Shown here in pieces: positions 8,351-12,072 of a DNA stretch of 12,072 nucleotides. Where the stretch lies: the NCBI GenBank assembly GCA_016763335.1, contig JAESUD010000297.1, positions 1 to 12,072 of the forward strand, read 5' to 3'. A program made the position numbers and the translations under genes. The notes beneath the pieces are model-generated. The model worked only from the letters and a program-made list of their open reading frames with translations, ran no database searches and had not been told where the DNA came from. The first letter of the stretch is position 1, and the number at the start of each line of letters is the position of its first letter. Source of the stretch: Emcibacteraceae bacterium (lineage in GTDB: Bacteria > Pseudomonadota > Alphaproteobacteria > Sphingomonadales > Emcibacteraceae).

Positions 8351-10234
8351 ATGAACGGCGGTAAAGTTAAGGCAAAAAGATCGCGTAAAGCATCTATTGC
8401 GAAATTGGATAAAACCAAACCCCCAAGAACGGGATTGGCAAAAATACTCTATGGTTTTTTTGTTCTTGCGGTCTGGGGATTAATACTTTTGGTACCGTTG
8501 GTAATATATTACGCCTATGACCTACCGGATATCTCAAATATAGAAAAGGCCAACTCGAAAACGACGATGATGGTCATGGACCGCAATGGTGAAGTAATAT
8601 CAACATACGGCGATGTATTTGGAAATTGGCTTGAATATGAAGAAATTCCAACAGAACAAATTGAAGCGGTTATTGCCACAGAAGATAGACGATTTTTTGA
8701 TCATAGAGGAATTGATTTTCGTGGATTAGGCCGTGCAATATTCAATAATTTGCTAGCCGGTAAAATGGTGCAGGGAGGGAGCACAATATCTCAACAGTTG
8801 GCAAAAAACCTTTATTTAAATTCCAACAGAACATTTAAAAGAAAAGTACAGGAACTATTGCTTAGTTTCTGGTTGGAAATGAAGCTTGATAAGCAGGAAA
8901 TCCTAACAATATATCTAAATAGAACTTATTTTGGCGCAGGTGCATTTGGCATTGACGCGGCGTCACGCACAATTTTTGGCCATAGTGCCCGTGAACTTTC
9001 CTTAACAGAGGCTGCTATGTTAGCGGGCATGTTAAAAGGACCTGCTTTATATTCTCCCCTTAGGGACGTGCAGCGGGCCTACGGAAGAACTGCTATTGTT
9101 CTGGATAATATGGTGGCAGTTGGTTTCATTAACCAAGCAACGGCAGATATAGCAAAGAAAAGAAACGTCAATATCAATAGTAGCGCAGCAGGCGGTGATG
9201 TGAGGTATTTTACCGACTGGATTATTGAACAGGTACCGGAACTAATCGGACAAGTAGGCGAGCCGATAATAATTCACACAACGCTGGTTCCAGAAATGCA
9301 GCAAATGGCCGCTAATGCCGTAAGGCAAATTTTGAGCCGCCAGGAAATGTTTGAAGATACCCAGGCGGCATTGGTTTCACTAGACTTAGACGGCGCAGTA
9401 AGAGCATTAATTGGCGGGAGAGATTATAACGAAAGTCAATTTAACAGGGCGGTTCAAGCACAAAGGCAACCGGGCAGTGCCTTTAAATTATTTGTATATC
9501 TCGCGGCACTAGAAGCTGGATATGGGCCTATGACAATAATGCGCGATAGCCCTATTATTCTCGACGACTGGAGTCCGAAAAATTATGGTGGTAATTATAT
9601 CGGCGAGGTGACACTTGAAACCGCGTTTGCCAAATCAATCAATACTGTTGCCGTAAAATTATCAGAACGTATTAACAGATCATCGGTGATTGATTTGGCG
9701 AAGAGACTTGGAATTGCATCACCGCTAACTAAAGAACCTAGCTTAGCGCTCGGGACATCAGAGCTTAACCTGCTTGAGTTAACGGCGGCATATAGTGTTG
9801 TGGCGCGCGGTGGCATTGAAACAAAACCATATGGAATTGTTGAAATACAAAATAGTGCGGGGCAGATTTTATATCGGCATATGCCCGGACCGGCAGTACG
9901 AATTTTAGACGAAGAAGTATCCTATACCATGCATTCAATGTTACAAAATGTTGTGGCGACCGGTACGGCACGTGCAGCATTAATGGATTTTCCGGTCGCG
10001 GGGAAAACCGGAACAACGCAAAATTACAAAGACGCGTTATTTATTGGTTACGGTAATGAGATGATTAACGGCGTTTGGGTTGGCAAAGACGATAGCACGC
10101 CCATGCAAGGGGTGACAGGCGGCGGCACACCAGCGCATATATGGAAAAATTTTATGTACCGTGTATCATTAGGGCGTAATGATGCAACATTGGCGACACC
10201 AAACATACGACCAAGAGCAAAGCCGGAGCAGTAA
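8351..10234 (+). CDS. Class A penicillin-binding protein (PBP1A-type transglycosylase/transpeptidase)
   Basis: This bifunctional enzyme polymerises lipid II into glycan strands and cross-links peptides on the outer face of the inner membrane. A basic cytoplasmic tail (1-30) leads to one membrane segment (about 31-53). The GT51 domain has EDRRFFDH with catalytic E111, GGSTISQQLAKNLYL (142-156), RKVQE with the second Glu at 168, and YLNRTYFGAGAFGID. The transpeptidase domain has S376-A-F-K379 (SxxK), S429-I-N431 (SxN) and K552-T-G (KTG). All catalytic motifs are present. At 627 residues it is short for PBP1A (often 750-850) and seems to lack an extra OB-type insert between the domains. Several class A paralogues are common in Alphaproteobacteria, so I give no gene symbol. 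It has its own promoter and a good AAGG site. Confidence 0.93.
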   Translation: MNGGKVKAKRSRKASIAKLDKTKPPRTGLAKILYGFFVLAVWGLILLVPLVIYYAYDLPDISNIEKANSKTTMMVMDRNGEVISTYGDVFGNWLEYEEIPTEQIEAVIATEDRRFFDHRGIDFRGLGRAIFNNLLAGKMVQGGSTISQQLAKNLYLNSNRTFKRKVQELLLSFWLEMKLDKQEILTIYLNRTYFGAGAFGIDAASRTIFGHSARELSLTEAAMLAGMLKGPALYSPLRDVQRAYGRTAIVLDNMVAVGFINQATADIAKKRNVNINSSAAGGDVRYFTDWIIEQVPELIGQVGEPIIIHTTLVPEMQQMAANAVRQILSRQEMFEDTQAALVSLDLDGAVRALIGGRDYNESQFNRAVQAQRQPGSAFKLFVYLAALEAGYGPMTIMRDSPIILDDWSPKNYGGNYIGEVTLETAFAKSINTVAVKLSERINRSSVIDLAKRLGIASPLTKEPSLALGTSELNLLELTAAYSVVARGGIETKPYGIVEIQNSAGQILYRHMPGPAVRILDEEVSYTMHSMLQNVVATGTARAALMDFPVAGKTGTTQNYKDALFIGYGNEMINGVWVGKDDSTPMQGVTGGGTPAHIWKNFMYRVSLGRNDATLATPNIRPRAKPEQ

Positions 10235-10236
10235 CC

Positions 10237-10923
10237 TTAAGTCGGATTTTTCAAAATCAGCATAAGATGTTGCCCTTGGTTTTTAATCCATTTTCTGGAA
10301 ACCGTGGCATGATCAATAATTGTATCAACGACTTGCCAAAAAGCCCGGCTATGGTTCATTTCCGTTAGATGCGCGATTTCATGGGCCACAACATATTCTA
10401 ATATTTCAGGCGGTGTCATAATAAGACGCCAAGAAAAAGACAGATTACCAGATGAAGAACAGCTCCCCCAGCGACTTTTAGTGTCCCTTATTTGTATGCG
10501 CTTAAATGTTTTTGCTGTCCTGTTGGCCATGGTGTTCGCAATAGGTTCAATGTCGGCGCGGGCCATTTTTTTTAAATAATTTTCTAACCGCACAGAGAAA
10601 CCCTCAAGGGTTCCGCCGACAATTATTTCATTATCGTTAATTTTAATTCGGCCATTATTATCTGGTGTATGTATGATGAGGCGGTTAATGCCCTTAAAAG
10701 GAATGGTATAGCCGGGTAATAAATATATTCGTGTGGGCGCCATGCTTCGTTGCTTATTAAGCCAGGAAATATGTTTGTTGGCAAATTTTGTCGCTTCACG
10801 TTCGCTGCTTCGAGGTGGCATTGTAATGATGGCTTGATCGTGGGTGGCATCATAACGAAGTTTAAGACGTTTAGCCCTTTTATGGCGTTTAAACACTAAT
10901 GAAAAATCGTTAAGTTCACTCAT
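10237..10923 (-). CDS. YgjP-family (DUF45) zinc metallopeptidase
   Basis: From ATG 10923 the protein is 228 residues, normal for the YgjP/WLM-like metallopeptidase family. The signature KSRWGSCSSSGNLSFSWRL (149-167) precedes VVAHEIAHLTEMNHSRAFW, in which HEIAH (181-185) and H191 form the zinc site with E182 as the expected catalytic base. No signal peptide is present, so it is probably cytoplasmic. The open frame extends 57 codons further upstream into the preceding gene, but ATG 10923 matches the family N-terminus and overlaps the preceding stop codon in ATGAGTGA, the usual sign of translational coupling. It is the last gene of the three-gene operon. Its natural substrate is unknown. The stop lies two bases from the convergent PBP stop. 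Confidence 0.88.
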   Translation of the reverse strand: MSELNDFSLVFKRHKRAKRLKLRYDATHDQAIITMPPRSSEREATKFANKHISWLNKQRSMAPTRIYLLPGYTIPFKGINRLIIHTPDNNGRIKINDNEIIVGGTLEGFSVRLENYLKKMARADIEPIANTMANRTAKTFKRIQIRDTKSRWGSCSSSGNLSFSWRLIMTPPEILEYVVAHEIAHLTEMNHSRAFWQVVDTIIDHATVSRKWIKNQGQHLMLILKNPT

Positions 10924-11371
10924 GGCTGATCTTAGATATATCAATGATATGATCTTCAAGGTCGCCGGCGTCGCGTTCAGAAATAACTTTATCTTTAACG
11001 GAAATATTATTGCTGTGAATTGAATGATCCGAGTTACTAACCAACGGATGCCATGGATATAGATCTTTTCCTTCTGAAATAAGGCGGTAAGCACATGTGC
11101 GCGGCAGCCATTTAAACCGGGAAATATCTTCTGGTTTTAAGATCACACAATCAGGAACCAGTTTTTTGCGTTGCGTGTATTTTTTACAGCGGCATGTCTT
11201 AATATCAAGTAATCTACAGGCGACATCCGTGTAGGACACTTGGCCAGTGTCCGCATTTTCTAGTTTATGCAGGCAACAAAGGCCACAGCCATCACATAAC
11301 TGTTCCCATTGTTGTTTAGACATTTGAGAAAAAGTCTTGGTTTTCCAGAAAGGGAGTTTATTATCATTCAT
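10916..11371 (-). CDS. ycgN: YcgN-family (UPF0260) cysteine-cluster protein
   Basis: The 151 residues align well from memory with E. coli YcgN: PFWKTKTFSQMSKQQWEQLCDGCGLCCLHKLE, then VACRLLDIKTCRCKKY, PDCVIL and WLPRTCAYRLISEGKDLYPWHPL. Cysteines at 26, 29, 32, 33, 52, 60, 62, 75 and 93 form the conserved cluster of the family (zinc or iron-sulfur chelating domain). It is predicted to bind metal, but its biochemical role is unknown. There is no signal peptide. Its ATG overlaps the SCO stop as TGATG, and its own stop overlaps the next start by eight bases, so all three genes are translated from one message. The co-location with a copper-handling SCO protein hints at metal or redox homeostasis, but this is inference. 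Confidence 0.9.
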   Translation of the reverse strand: MNDNKLPFWKTKTFSQMSKQQWEQLCDGCGLCCLHKLENADTGQVSYTDVACRLLDIKTCRCKKYTQRKKLVPDCVILKPEDISRFKWLPRTCAYRLISEGKDLYPWHPLVSNSDHSIHSNNISVKDKVISERDAGDLEDHIIDISKISHE

Positions 11372-11994
11372 CAGTCAATCAGCGCCGCCATTCTGGCAGC
11401 CATGGCTTCGGGGTCCTCACCATGATTAAAATGTTGCAATAAATTGCCGTCTTTACCCATGAAATAGGTATAGGCAGTATGATCAACAAGATAATCAGGG
11501 GTATCATCAGCTTTTGCTGCATATACCTTGTAGGCCTTTTTAATTGTATCTATTTGTTCTGGTGTACCGGTAAGGCCAATGAGGTCTTTATGAAAAAATG
11601 CGACATATTCCGCCATGATTTCTTTTGTATCTCGGTCGGGGTCGATGGTTACAAATACTGGTGTAATCTGTTCAACTTCATCCGCCTCAAGATAGCCAAG
11701 AGAATCAGCCATAATTTGCAAGTCCATTGGGCAGACATCAGGACAATATGTATAGCCAAAATAGACAATCATATATTTTCCGAGAAAATCTTTATCGGTG
11801 ACTATTTCACCCTTGTGATTAACCAATTCAAAAGCCCCACCTATCAGGGCTCTGCTATTTTCTGCCGCTGTTGGAGTTTGGTCAGTATTTAGATATTTAG
11901 TCCAAACGATAATAGCGATGATAGCGAGTGAGATAATAGCGAATAATCTTATATTGCGAGGTTTTATATGTTTCATATGCCTGTAGGACTTCAT
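11371..11994 (-). CDS. SCO1/SenC family copper/thioredoxin-fold protein
   Basis: SCO proteins are membrane-anchored thioredoxin-fold proteins that bind copper and help assemble the CuA centre of cytochrome c oxidase, or act as thiol reductants. The 207-residue product has one N-terminal membrane anchor (about 15-34), with the soluble domain predicted to face the periplasm. The copper/redox motif is YTYCPDVCP (C84 and C88), and the third ligand is H172 in VDHTAYTYF; all three are present. FVTIDPDRDT (114-123) is another family mark. The start could be ATG 11994 or ATG 11976 (six residues shorter); neither has a strong ribosome site. It heads the operon with ycgN and the YgjP-like gene. No oxidase genes lie in the window. 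Confidence 0.92.
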   Translation of the reverse strand: MKSYRHMKHIKPRNIRLFAIISLAIIAIIVWTKYLNTDQTPTAAENSRALIGGAFELVNHKGEIVTDKDFLGKYMIVYFGYTYCPDVCPMDLQIMADSLGYLEADEVEQITPVFVTIDPDRDTKEIMAEYVAFFHKDLIGLTGTPEQIDTIKKAYKVYAAKADDTPDYLVDHTAYTYFMGKDGNLLQHFNHGEDPEAMAARMAALID

Positions 11995-12014
11995 ATTGGG
12001 TTAAGAATAGACTA

Positions 12015-12043
12015 GTTATAAGTTTATGGTATAATACGGTTAA
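12015..12043 (-). promoter_or_regulatory. Possible promoter of the SCO-ycgN-ygjP operon
   Basis: On the - strand TTAACC (12038-12043) and TATAAC (12015-12020) are 17 bases apart, about 20 bases ahead of the likely start codon at 11994. The -10 is good and the -35 fair; the DNA is AT-rich, so chance matches are possible. Confidence 0.4.
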
Positions 12044-12072
12044 CGTAAAACATAAGGTCTGGATTTATAAAA

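Noticed and set aside
10924..11094. 57-residue N-terminal extension of the YgjP-like protein
   Set aside because: It lies almost entirely within ycgN coding sequence, and the family starts at the Met encoded at 10923.
11479..11892. 137-codon open frame on the + strand opposite the SCO gene
   Set aside because: Cysteine- and isoleucine-rich translation without motifs, fully inside the well-supported SCO gene; shadow frame.

Overview
The window looks like a chromosomal replication-initiation locus of an AT-rich alphaproteobacterium. The order rpsT, dnaA, dnaN, recF, gyrB on one strand, a rhodanese gene just before dnaA, the alphaproteobacterial style of RecF, and a SCO/YcgN/YgjP cluster all point that way. 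I cannot place the genus; Kordiimonadales/Emcibacterales-like lineages are only a guess. I see no mobile element, CRISPR array, tRNA, rRNA or frameshifted gene.

Left part (1-7623, all + strand): rpsT, lacking only its first two codons, ends in a structured 3' UTR and an intrinsic terminator (344-378). About 310 gene-free bases follow, with two near-consensus DnaA-box-like sites. Then come a single-domain rhodanese (690-1109), DnaA (initiator ATPase), DnaN (sliding clamp), RecF (gap repair and clamp-related ATPase) and GyrB (gyrase ATPase/TOPRIM subunit). Together these genes open the origin, tether the polymerase, repair stalled forks and remove supercoils. A strong bidirectional terminator (7641-7680) closes the block.

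Middle (7687-10234): a VOC-fold metalloenzyme on the - strand diverges from a class A penicillin-binding protein on the + strand. Their shared 139-bp spacer holds a good promoter in each direction. The VOC promoter has a near-perfect 22-bp palindrome filling the gap between its -35 and -10 boxes, which strongly suggests a repressor site. No regulator gene is present in the window.

Right part (10237-12072, - strand): a tightly overlapped three-gene operon runs SCO1/SenC-like copper/thioredoxin-fold protein, YcgN-family cysteine-cluster protein, YgjP-family zinc metallopeptidase. It converges on the PBP gene with only two bases between stop codons.

Most of the window is ordinary housekeeping DNA. 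The points most worth a second look are the operator inside the VOC promoter, a 12-bp UUCG-capped hairpin at the front of recF, an Asp-to-Glu change in the GyrB metal-binding motif, and the GC-rich structured rpsT 3' UTR.
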